NCBI RefSeq assembly: GCF_006337165.1
Contig: NZ_CP040896.1
Span: forward strand, 806,001-870,000
Reading direction: 5' to 3'
DNA: 64,000 bases
Origin: Hymenobacter jejuensis
GTDB taxonomy: Bacteria > Bacteroidota > Bacteroidia > Cytophagales > Hymenobacteraceae
The notes beneath the pieces are model-generated. The model saw only the letters and a program-made list of their open reading frames with translations. It made no database searches and was not told where the DNA came from. A program made the position numbers and the translations under genes. Each line of letters opens with the position of its first letter. The stretch's first letter is position 1. Shown here in pieces: positions 48,753 through 56,425 of the stretch.

Positions 48753-48760
48753 CAAAAGTA
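48753..48760 (-). promoter_or_regulatory. -7 element of the deoxynucleoside kinase gene
   Basis: Minus-strand TACTTTTG matches TAnnTTTG and lies 36 bases before the ATG. Confidence 0.42.
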
Positions 48761-49035
48761 GCAGAAACCCCGTGAACCCCGCCCCTTTTAAAATCCTACC
48801 TATTTGCTACATTGCCTTTTCGCCGCAAGCCATTGGCACCTACCCAAAGCGGGCATACTTTTTAGCGAGGCGGCTCTGCGCCGCCTGCGCACGAAAGAGT
48901 TACCGCCTGTATTTTAGTTAGGTTGTCGTTGGCTTGTGAGCGCCGTTTCGCCCTGAGTACCGCGCCGCTTTGCCACTACCTATTGCCCGACTGATTAAGC
49001 TAAGCTTTGGCTTCTCCTTTTAAGCTATTCCCTGT

Positions 49036-49482
49036 ATGGCAACTCTTTCCAGTGTGTACACGGCCTTCCCAGACGTCTACGACGAGCACGGCCAGCTGAT
49101 TGCGGTGCTGCACTACTATCCTGCCGATTACTTGCTGCACGTGCTCTGGAAGGGCAACCTGACCGGCAACGAAGTCATACGCGTGGCCGAAGCTGCCATT
49201 CCGCTGCAACAGCAGTTTCCTTTTCAGTTAGTGCTCGACGACAAAACCGAGGCCACCGGCGATTGGTCCGATGCCTTTCCTTTCATCGAGTTTGAGTGGC
49301 TTCCGCAGGCCATGCAACAGGGGCTCAGGGCGTTTGCCTACGTGTTTTCGCCCGAATACCACGATCAGCTGACCAGCTTTGATTTTCTGGAAAGCCTTAC
49401 CAGTCACAACTTGGCTGTAGAAACCTTCTACGATGTGGACACTGCTTGGGAGTGGCTGCACAAACATAATATTCATGTATAA
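49036..49482 (+). CDS. Uncharacterised cytoplasmic protein, STAS-like size
   Basis: The 148-residue protein has alternating strands and helices: QLIAVLHYYPADYLLHVLWK, GNEVIRVAEAAIPLQQQF, PFQLVLDDKTEATGDW and DFLESLTSHNLAVETFYDVD. This resembles the SpoIIAA-like/STAS-related proteins of about 130-150 residues found in Cytophagales, but I cannot confirm a domain. There is no signal peptide. The last three codons and stop lie in the left arm of the following hairpin. A 250-bp gap upstream holds no clear promoter. Confidence 0.7.
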   Translation: MATLSSVYTAFPDVYDEHGQLIAVLHYYPADYLLHVLWKGNLTGNEVIRVAEAAIPLQQQFPFQLVLDDKTEATGDWSDAFPFIEFEWLPQAMQQGLRAFAYVFSPEYHDQLTSFDFLESLTSHNLAVETFYDVDTAWEWLHKHNIHV

Positions 49483-49513
49483 ATAATTGGCTATCAATTA
49501 CTTATACATGAAT
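49471..49513. terminator. Long hairpin joining two gene ends, with repeat core
   Basis: ATTCATGTATA (49471-49481) pairs with TATACATGAAT (49503-49513), and TAATTG pairs with CAATTA inside, separated by GCTAT. The left arm encodes the last three amino acids of the 148-residue protein. T runs are weak. Confidence 0.6.
49484..49505. repeat. Dispersed palindromic repeat copy inside a hairpin
   Basis: TAATTGGCTATCAATTACTT matches the consensus with one change in the left half. Confidence 0.6.
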
Positions 49514-49521
49514 ACAAAATA

Positions 49522-50190
49522 TTACTTGCCTTCGTTGATCAGGTCTTTGGCGGCCCGGGCTTTTTCCAGCGTCCGAAACTCTGCCTGCAACGAGCGCACC
49601 CGCAGTCGATCTTCTACGGTGAGTTGGTCGCGGACTTTATCGTAGCGGGCGTTCAGACGCTCCAATACCACGCTGGCGGCGCTCCAATCGGCCTGCGACC
49701 ACTGTCTGCGCTGGTCGCGGGTGGTTTCGAGCAGGCGCAAATACAGATCTGGCAGCTCAGTGGCACGGGCGCTGGCAATGTTCACGTCTTCGTTGAGCAA
49801 GCGCTTCTGCGTATCCTGAGCCGTCTCGGGCTGGCGGGCTTGCGAGTCAAGGCGTTGCTGCTCGGCAGCCCACTCCTGATACCGCGATTTTTGGGCGCTG
49901 TACTCGCGCTTGCCCTGCGCCGACAGACTGTCGGTGGCCCGGTCGAGGCGCTGGCTCTGGCGATCAAAATCCGACATCAGCTTAGGCCAGTTACGACGCG
50001 CACCCGCTTGTGCCTTGTCTACTTTATCGTTCACCCAATCGCTGAACGAGCGCAAATCCCGCTCTACCGAAGCGGCAGTCGAGGAAGTGGAGCTAGTGGT
50101 TTTGGTGGTCGTTTGCTGCGCTGAGGCGGCGCTGGGCGCGCCAGCCATGACAACTGTTAGCAGGAATAACGGCAACACAAGACGTTTCAT
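49522..50190 (-). CDS. Secreted coiled-coil protein of unknown function
   Basis: A signal peptide (residues 1-24, ending AASAQ) is followed by a Thr/Ser-rich linker (TTTKTTSSTSSTAAS) and then a helical, highly charged region: ERDLRSFSDWVNDKVDKAQA, RRNWPKLMSDFDRQSQRLDR, GKREYSAQKSRYQEWAAEQQ and RLRVRSLQAEFRTLEKARAA. Conserved Trp residues are spaced along it. No domain is named with confidence. It converges with the 148-residue protein gene through a long hairpin. Periplasmic location is likely. Confidence 0.75.
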   Translation of the reverse strand: MKRLVLPLFLLTVVMAGAPSAASAQQTTTKTTSSTSSTAASVERDLRSFSDWVNDKVDKAQAGARRNWPKLMSDFDRQSQRLDRATDSLSAQGKREYSAQKSRYQEWAAEQQRLDSQARQPETAQDTQKRLLNEDVNIASARATELPDLYLRLLETTRDQRRQWSQADWSAASVVLERLNARYDKVRDQLTVEDRLRVRSLQAEFRTLEKARAAKDLINEGK

Positions 50191-50328
50191 AGAGAAAGGG
50201 AATTTGGTTCGGGTAGAAACGGCCCACGGGGGCCGAAAGTATTTTCAACTCGGCAATTTCCGTCCCAAAACGTGGCCACAATGCTACAGGGTTCGTTTAT
50301 TCTCTAAAAAATCGCGTTTTTGCAGCGT

Positions 50329-50844
50329 ATGTCACCTTCCGATACCGCCTCCATTACCGTCCAGCCCGCCACTGTGGCCGACATTCCCACGATTATTCGG
50401 TTGGCCGAGGCCACTTGGGAGCCTACTTATCGCTTCATTATCTCGAAGGAGCAGATCGACTATATGTACCGGGTGATCTATACGCCGGCCTCGCTACAGC
50501 GCCAGATGACCGACGAAGGGCACACATTTTTGCTGCTCTACGCCGATGGGCACCCTACGGGCTATGCGTCTTTTTCTCCCCAACCGGCCGCCGAATCGCT
50601 TTTTAAGCTGCACAAGATCTATGTATTGCCTTCGCATCAAGGCCAAGGCCTGGGGCAATATTTAGTACAAGCCGTGGAGAATGCCGTGCAACAAGCCGGA
50701 GGACATACATTGGAGTTGAACGTAAATCGCTATAATCCCGCCATCGCTTTCTACGAACGCCAGGGTTTCCACCGTCACCGCGAGGTCGATGTCCCGATTG
50801 GCCCTTATTGGATGAACGATTACGTAATGCGTAAGGATCTTTAA
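50329..50844 (+). CDS. GNAT family N-acetyltransferase
   Basis: This is a cytoplasmic acyltransferase that uses acetyl-CoA. It has the GNAT fold with VQPATVADIPTIIRLAEATW at the N terminus, the acetyl-CoA loop KIYVLPSHQGQGLGQYLVQ near residues 95-113, and the C-terminal LNVNRYNPAIAFYERQGFHR. Its closest style is the RimI/PhnO type that modifies small molecules or protein N termini; the acceptor is not known. ATG 50329 is chosen over a TTG nine bases earlier. A strong terminator follows. Length is 171 residues. Confidence 0.92.
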   Translation: MSPSDTASITVQPATVADIPTIIRLAEATWEPTYRFIISKEQIDYMYRVIYTPASLQRQMTDEGHTFLLLYADGHPTGYASFSPQPAAESLFKLHKIYVLPSHQGQGLGQYLVQAVENAVQQAGGHTLELNVNRYNPAIAFYERQGFHRHREVDVPIGPYWMNDYVMRKDL

Positions 50845-50895
50845 GGCAGAACCCGCGCGCGGCTTTGCTGCCACTTTTCTTGCCATAGTCATAAG

Positions 50896-50946
50896 TTCGG
50901 CCCAACCCTCCTGTAGCATACCGCAGGAGCGTTGGGCCGAATTTTT
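50896..50946 (+). terminator. Terminator of the GNAT gene
   Basis: Arms 50896-50913 and 50924-50941 pair over 18 positions with one C-C mismatch and are followed by TTTTT. Confidence 0.88.
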
Positions 50947-51264
50947 ACACCCAACTCAGAGCAACATCTAAGAAAAATTCAAAGTTCTTAAGAAAACCAA
51001 AGCTTGTTCATAAAAATAGGGGGCACAATATAATTAAATCCGTTACAGGCAAAATTAAAATTTAGATGAGTACATTTAATTTGTTCATTTAATACAATTA
51101 ATGGCTTTATATTTTGATATTATCAACGATTTCACAGTATTATTTGCAATTTTATAATGACAAAGTATTTTTTCTGTGAGTCTTGCTTTTATAGCTATTC
51201 TAGAGCTTCATTGTAGCTTCGATTTTCACTCATCCCTTATCTTTTCACTTAAACACTAGTTCAC
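50947..51264 (+). promoter_or_regulatory. AT-rich regulatory region upstream of the first susC
   Basis: No gene lies here. From 51019 onward it is homologous to 56098-56341 upstream of the second susC. The most conserved part is CAAAGTATTTTTTCTGTGAG with TCTTGCTTTTATAG (51161-51194), present with one base difference in the other copy. A promoter is expected in this region, but no clean TAnnTTTG was found; TATATTTTG (51107-51115) is close. Confidence 0.5.
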
Positions 51265-51348
51265 ATGAGAAAATTACTACTCATGGTGCTTCTGTTTTCG
51301 CTCGCCCTGTTGCAGCAGGCAGTAGCCCAAAACCGAAGTATTTCAGGT
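51019..51348 (+). repeat. Duplicated susC upstream region and 5' coding end, copy 1
   Basis: The segment corresponds to 56098-56425. The last 84 bases (51265-51348, codons 1-28) are identical in the two copies, and the non-coding part is diverged but alignable, with small insertions. Confidence 0.85.
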
Positions 51349-54300
51349 AAAGTAACGGATCAGACTTCCGGAAGTGGTCTGCCAGGAGCCACCGTCATTC
51401 TGAAAGGCACCAACCAGGGTGTATCGACCAATGCCGACGGCACCTTCACGCTCAGCGTGCCCGAAGCCGGGGGCACCATCGTAATTAGTTCGGTAGGCTA
51501 TCTGGCTGCCGAACGTACGCTTGGCACTGATAACACGATTAATGTACGGTTGGCCGAGGACACCAAGCAGCTCAACGAAGTAGTAGTAGTGGGCTATGGT
51601 ACGCAGGCCCGCCGTGATCTGACGGGTTCGGTGGCTTCCATCAGCGGTAAGGAAATTGCCACTGCCCCAGTACAAAGCTTTGACCAAGCCCTACAGGGCC
51701 GGGCAACGGGCGTTAACATCACGACTCCTAACGGGGTATTGAACAACCCGCCGGTTATTCGCATCCGGGGTGTGAACTCGATTAACCTGAGTTCCGCTCC
51801 CCTGATCGTTATTGACGGTATCCCGGCTTTCAGCGGCAACAGCTCCGCAGTAGGCAGCGTACCCAACAACCCCCTTAGTAACCTGAACCCCAACGACATC
51901 GAAAGCATGGAAGTGCTGAAAGATGCTTCGGCCAGCGCCATTTATGGCTCGCGGGCCGCCGGTGGCGTTATTCTGGTAACTACCAAAAAAGGCAAGAAAG
52001 GCCAAAGCCACATCTCCCTCGATTCGTGGGCTGGCTGGTCCAAGCCCGTACGCTTGTATGATATGCTCAATGCCGAACAATACATCAGCATCAAGAACGA
52101 AGCCGTTCGCAACCTGAACGCCAACCGTGCAGCACTCGGCCAGGCCGCAACCAACGTGGAAGGCTTCAAGCCAACGCTGGATGGCAACGGCAACCCCGTT
52201 AATACGCGCTGGTACGATTACATCTATCGCACCGGTTTCTCGAACGCCAATACCGTGAACTTCTCTGGCGGTACCGAGAAAACCTCCTTTTACGCTTCAG
52301 TTGGCTACACTACCCAGAAGGGTATGTTGGAGAAAAACGAGTTTAAGCGCACCTCTGCCCGCGTAAACGTAGACCACAAAGTCTACAACAACTTCACCGT
52401 TGGCGCACGCATTGGCTACTCCAACACCCAAAACTCCTCGCCCAACTCGGGCTCGGTAGCCGATGGCGCCTTCGGAACAGCTGGCTTGGGCCGTCTGCCT
52501 TTGGTTTTGCCTCCTAACGTACCCGCTTTCAACCCCGACGGCAGCTACAACACCAGCGGCGCGGGCATTGGCCCAGGTGCCAACACCAACCCTTCGTCGG
52601 CGACCGGCGCACCCCTGCTCCCTGGCTACTACAACCCCGTTGTGGATCTGGAGAACAACTACTTCAAGTCGGATGGCAACGAGATCCAGGGCAGCGTGTA
52701 TGCCAACTGGGAAATCATCAAAGGCCTGAATGCCCGCACGAGCTACGGTATCAACAACATTTCGTTTGAAGACCGCGCGTTCTACACCTCTATTGCCGGC
52801 GATGGCTATTCATCTGGCGGTCAAGCACTTAACTACTACCGCACCAACAAGCGTTGGAACTGGCAGAACACGTTGCAATACGACCGTACCATTGCCGACA
52901 AGCACAACATCTCGTTGTTGCTGGGTAACGAGCAGCAGCGCACCGTTGTCGATCGGTGGGGCGCCAACCGCACGTCGGTGGCCGACATTTTCTTTAATAC
53001 GTTCCAGGGCAACTTCACCAACATCGCGGTTGCCGGTAACTTCCAGGGCGAGAACTACTTGCTTTCGTACTTCGGCCGTTTGAACTACGACTTCGGCAAG
53101 AAATACCTTGCTTCGGTCAACGTTCGTCGCGATGGCTATTCGGCCTGGGCCAAGAAATGGGGTAACTTCTACGGCGCTTCGGTGGGCTACATCGTTTCGG
53201 AAGAAAACTTCTGGAAAAACGCGCCTTTCGCAACCGCTATCAACTTCCTGAAATTCACGGGCAGCTACGGTGAAGTAGGCAACAGCCAAGGCATCGACGA
53301 CTTTGCTTCGCTGCAAACTTATTCTTCCAGCTTGTACGGCGGCGCTGCTTCGCTGTATTTCAGCGGCGCCGGCAACAAAGCCCTGACTTGGGAAACCAGT
53401 AAGAAAACCGACGTTGGTATGGCATTCGGCCTGCTCGAAGATCGGATTCAGGGTGACTTCTCGTACTACCGCAACCTCGTCGATGGCCTGATCCTGAGTG
53501 TACCGCAAGCGCCTTCGAAAGGCATTCCTGGCGGCGGCGCTCCCGGCGACTTCACCAACGCCAACGTTATTTTGGGCAACGTTGGATCGATGCGCAACAC
53601 GGGCATTGAACTGAACCTGCGCTTTAACGCCATTCAGAAAACGAACTTCACCTGGACGATGAACGGCAACTTCACCACGCTGAAAAACCGGGTGTTGGCA
53701 TTGGCTACCCCAGGACAGCGCATTGGCACGGCTACGTCGGGCCTGGAGACGGTAAACTTCACCGAAGTTGGCCACTCAGTAGGCGAAATCTTGGCGATCC
53801 CTTCATTGGGTGTGAACCCTGCCAACGGTCGCCGCATGCTGCAAAAAGCTGACGGCACCGTAGTGCAGTACGACCACTTGGGTACCGGCTGGACGACCTT
53901 GGACGGCAAAGCTGCTACGGCTCCGAACCAGCTCACGGACGGTGTGTACTACGGCCCAACCTTGCCGAAGTGGTATGGTGGTTTCGACAACACGTTCCGT
54001 TATCACAGCTTCGACCTGGGTGTTTTCATCCAGTTTTCGGGTGGCAACTACATCTACAACGGCACCAAGTCGGGCCTGCACGACCAGCGTTTCTGGAACA
54101 ACGAAGTTGATATCCTCAACCGTTGGACCACGGAAGGCCAAAAAGCAGATTGGCCCCGCGTGGTGTACGGCGACAACGTTTCGAACGGCTCGGCCCTCGT
54201 GATGTCGTCGAACGTTGAAAAAGGCGACTTCGCTCGTCTGCGTCAGGTGTCGCTGGGGTACTCGCTCAACCCAACTGTACTGGGCAAGCTTGGCGTAGCC

Positions 54301-54468
54301 AGCGCCCGGATTTATGGTCAGGTGCAGAACGCTGCGCTGCTGACGAAGTACTCGGGCATCGACCCGGAAATCTCTACCAACGGCTCCAATAATACCGGTG
54401 CAGGCGTCGACCGCAACTCGGTTGGACAGGCCAGAACGTACACGGTAGGTTTAAACATTGGTTTCTAA
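51265..54468 (+). CDS. SusC/RagA family TonB-linked outer membrane protein, copy 1
   Basis: This 1067-residue protein forms a 22-strand TonB-dependent barrel that imports bound ligand with its SusD partner. The signal peptide ends at VAQN (about residue 22). A carboxypeptidase-D-regulatory-like domain follows (VTDQTSGSGLPGATVILKGT to ISSVGYLAAERTL), then a TonB-box-like region (QLNEVVVVGYGTQARRDLTG), the plug with LQGRATGVNITTPNGVL and IRIRGVNSINLSSAPLIVID, and the SusC mark IYGSRAAGGVILVTTKKGK. The terminal strand ends TYTVGLNIGF with the final aromatic. The ligand is unknown because no glycoside hydrolase or peptidase is next to it. Confidence 0.97.
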   Translation: MRKLLLMVLLFSLALLQQAVAQNRSISGKVTDQTSGSGLPGATVILKGTNQGVSTNADGTFTLSVPEAGGTIVISSVGYLAAERTLGTDNTINVRLAEDTKQLNEVVVVGYGTQARRDLTGSVASISGKEIATAPVQSFDQALQGRATGVNITTPNGVLNNPPVIRIRGVNSINLSSAPLIVIDGIPAFSGNSSAVGSVPNNPLSNLNPNDIESMEVLKDASASAIYGSRAAGGVILVTTKKGKKGQSHISLDSWAGWSKPVRLYDMLNAEQYISIKNEAVRNLNANRAALGQAATNVEGFKPTLDGNGNPVNTRWYDYIYRTGFSNANTVNFSGGTEKTSFYASVGYTTQKGMLEKNEFKRTSARVNVDHKVYNNFTVGARIGYSNTQNSSPNSGSVADGAFGTAGLGRLPLVLPPNVPAFNPDGSYNTSGAGIGPGANTNPSSATGAPLLPGYYNPVVDLENNYFKSDGNEIQGSVYANWEIIKGLNARTSYGINNISFEDRAFYTSIAGDGYSSGGQALNYYRTNKRWNWQNTLQYDRTIADKHNISLLLGNEQQRTVVDRWGANRTSVADIFFNTFQGNFTNIAVAGNFQGENYLLSYFGRLNYDFGKKYLASVNVRRDGYSAWAKKWGNFYGASVGYIVSEENFWKNAPFATAINFLKFTGSYGEVGNSQGIDDFASLQTYSSSLYGGAASLYFSGAGNKALTWETSKKTDVGMAFGLLEDRIQGDFSYYRNLVDGLILSVPQAPSKGIPGGGAPGDFTNANVILGNVGSMRNTGIELNLRFNAIQKTNFTWTMNGNFTTLKNRVLALATPGQRIGTATSGLETVNFTEVGHSVGEILAIPSLGVNPANGRRMLQKADGTVVQYDHLGTGWTTLDGKAATAPNQLTDGVYYGPTLPKWYGGFDNTFRYHSFDLGVFIQFSGGNYIYNGTKSGLHDQRFWNNEVDILNRWTTEGQKADWPRVVYGDNVSNGSALVMSSNVEKGDFARLRQVSLGYSLNPTVLGKLGVASARIYGQVQNAALLTKYSGIDPEISTNGSNNTGAGVDRNSVGQARTYTVGLNIGF

Positions 54469-54481
54469 AAACAGCATTCTG

Positions 54482-55966
54482 ATGAATATTGTAAAGCAAA
54501 AAGTGAAGGTGGCGGTATGCACCACGCTGTTGGCGCTGGGCACCTTCTCCTGCCAGAAAGACTTACTAGATCCGGTTCCTAAAACCCTTTTTTCCGACCA
54601 AGTTGTATTCGACACTCCAGCTCGTATCGAGTTGCAAGTCAATGGTTTATATAGCTTTGTCAAAGTCGGCAACTTCCTAGGCGGCCGATACCAGATCTAC
54701 GGCGACATCCGGGCCGATGACTTCATCAACCGTACGTCCAACGCCGTTACGGGGCTGAGCGTCTGGAACCACACGATTACAGAAACGTCTCAGAATGACG
54801 TGATTAACCTCTGGACGGCCGCTTACGGCGCCATCAACCAGATCAACGTGTTCTTGGCGGGGCTGGATGCCAACGCAGCTAAGTACGTTGCGCCTACCTT
54901 CAAAGCAGATTTCGCCACTACCACGGCAGTTAACTACAAGGCCGAAGCCCGGTTGCTGCGCGCCCTGAGCTACTACTCGCTGCTGCAGTTTTATGCTCGT
55001 CCTTACGCCGATGGAAATGGCAGCAAGCCTGGTTTGCCCCTACGCTTGCAGGCCGAAACCAACGCAACTGGCAACGAGTTGGCCCGGAGTACGGTAGCCG
55101 AGGTGTATACCCAAATCTTGGCCGATTTGGACTATGCCGAAACAAACCTGCCTCTGACGAACGGCAGCGCCCCGCTGAACGTGACGCGGGCACACCGCAA
55201 CACGGCCATCGCATTGAAAACGCGAGTTTATTTGTCGATGGGTCGCTATGCCGACGTAATCAAGGAAGCCAACAAAATCGTACCGACGGCTGCTCCTTTC
55301 GCGGCGGCTACTGGTGTACCGAATGCGTTGAACGCTTCTATTGCAACCGTCTTTGCAGCGCCTCAGGAGACGACGGAAAGCATTCTTTCTTTCCCCTTCA
55401 CAGCTCAGAACGCCCCCGGTACGCAGAACCAGTTGGCTTATTATTTCGCACCGGCCCCTATCGGCAACGGCGAGTATAGCCTGAACCCCAACGGTATTCT
55501 GGCCAACGCTGGATTTGCGGCTACCGACGTTCGCCGCACCAGCCTCGTAACTAAGTCGGGTACGGAGTTCTTCCTGAACAAATACCCCACAGGCACGCCC
55601 TATACGGACAAAGCCCCCGTGATTCGGTATGCGGAAGTACTATTGAACCTTGCCGAAGCCCGCTTCCGCACGGCTGGTGCCGCCGACCCGCAGGCGCTCG
55701 CTCTGCTCAATGCCGTGCGGGGTCGCTCCAATCCAGCCGGCATCTACCCTGCTTTTGCTGCTACGGATGCCGCTGTTAATGCCATTCTGCTGGAAAGACG
55801 CATCGAGTTCCTAGGCGAAGGCATTCGCAACAACGACTTGATGCGCCTTAACGCTACCATTCCGGGCAAAGGTTCGGTAGGTGCTATTGCGCCAACCAAT
55901 ACGTTGTATGTGTGGCCAATCCCGGCTACCGAAATTGCTACCAATTCGCTGGTAGTGCGCAACTGA
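54482..55966 (+). CDS. SusD/RagB family outer membrane lipoprotein, copy 1
   Basis: The 494-residue lipoprotein partners the preceding SusC as the ligand-binding lid on the cell surface. The lipobox region LGTFSC puts the acylated cysteine at about residue 24. Family features are SDQVVFDTPARIELQVNGLY, VINLWTAAYGAINQINVFLA, YKAEARLLRALSYYSLLQFY (the SusD helix pair) and the conserved end ERRIEFLGEGIRNNDLMRLN and LYVWPIPATEIATNS. Spacing from the SusC stop is 13 bp. The ATG at 54482 is chosen since it gives a proper lipoprotein signal. A terminator follows at 55988. Confidence 0.95.
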   Translation: MNIVKQKVKVAVCTTLLALGTFSCQKDLLDPVPKTLFSDQVVFDTPARIELQVNGLYSFVKVGNFLGGRYQIYGDIRADDFINRTSNAVTGLSVWNHTITETSQNDVINLWTAAYGAINQINVFLAGLDANAAKYVAPTFKADFATTTAVNYKAEARLLRALSYYSLLQFYARPYADGNGSKPGLPLRLQAETNATGNELARSTVAEVYTQILADLDYAETNLPLTNGSAPLNVTRAHRNTAIALKTRVYLSMGRYADVIKEANKIVPTAAPFAAATGVPNALNASIATVFAAPQETTESILSFPFTAQNAPGTQNQLAYYFAPAPIGNGEYSLNPNGILANAGFAATDVRRTSLVTKSGTEFFLNKYPTGTPYTDKAPVIRYAEVLLNLAEARFRTAGAADPQALALLNAVRGRSNPAGIYPAFAATDAAVNAILLERRIEFLGEGIRNNDLMRLNATIPGKGSVGAIAPTNTLYVWPIPATEIATNSLVVRN

Positions 55967-55987
55967 TCTAAGCAGCCCCAACCAAGT

Positions 55988-56025
55988 AAAAAAGGCTACC
56001 CTGACCGAAGGGTAGCCTTTTTTTG
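55988..56025 (+). terminator. Terminator of the first susCD operon
   Basis: AAAAAAGGCTACCCT / AGGGTAGCCTTTTTT (15 bp) with a 6-base loop runs into TTTTG. Confidence 0.93.
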
Positions 56026-56341
56026 TGGGACTATCATTTTTGTGAGCCAAGGACCACTCTTAAAGGCCACCATGATATTGGGGTTACCTTTCAAATTGGG
56101 GCTGACAATATAATTAAACCCATTATAGCCAAAGCTAAGAAGAGTGAGTTAGCGTTCTATTTACAAGAAAAGTGCAATCAATTACTTAGTTTTTTGATAT
56201 TTTTAATTGATTCGCCAAATTATTTCCAATTTTATCTTCACAAAGTATTTTTCTGTGAGTCTTGCTTTTATAGATATTCTAGCTTGATTGCGGAAGCGAT
56301 TTTCACTCATTCTTCATCTTTTCATTTAAACACTAGTTCGC
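56026..56341 (+). promoter_or_regulatory. AT-rich regulatory region upstream of the second susC
   Basis: This stretch carries no gene. From 56098 it aligns with the region upstream of the first susC. It also contains ATCAATTACTTA (56177-56188), the right half of the dispersed palindrome. The conserved block is CAAAGTATTTTTCTGTGAG with TCTTGCTTTTATAG (56241-56273). Confidence 0.5.
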
Positions 56342-56425
56342 ATGAGAAAATTACTACTCATGGTGCTTCTGTTTTCGCTCGCCCTGTTGCAGCAGGCAGT
56401 AGCCCAAAACCGAAGTATTTCAGGT
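56098..56425 (+). repeat. Duplicated susC upstream region and 5' coding end, copy 2
   Basis: This is the counterpart of 51019-51348. The first 28 codons (56342-56425) are identical to those of copy 1 at every base; divergence begins at codon 29 (CAG against AAA). Confidence 0.85.
56177..56188. repeat. Half copy of the dispersed palindromic repeat
   Basis: ATCAATTACTTA equals the right half of the consensus. The left half is missing. It is present only in the second susC upstream region. Confidence 0.4.

Noticed and set aside
52810..53775. 321-codon minus-strand frame over the first susC
   Set aside because: Antisense shadow of an obvious SusC barrel; composition is atypical (Val/Ala/Arg-rich).
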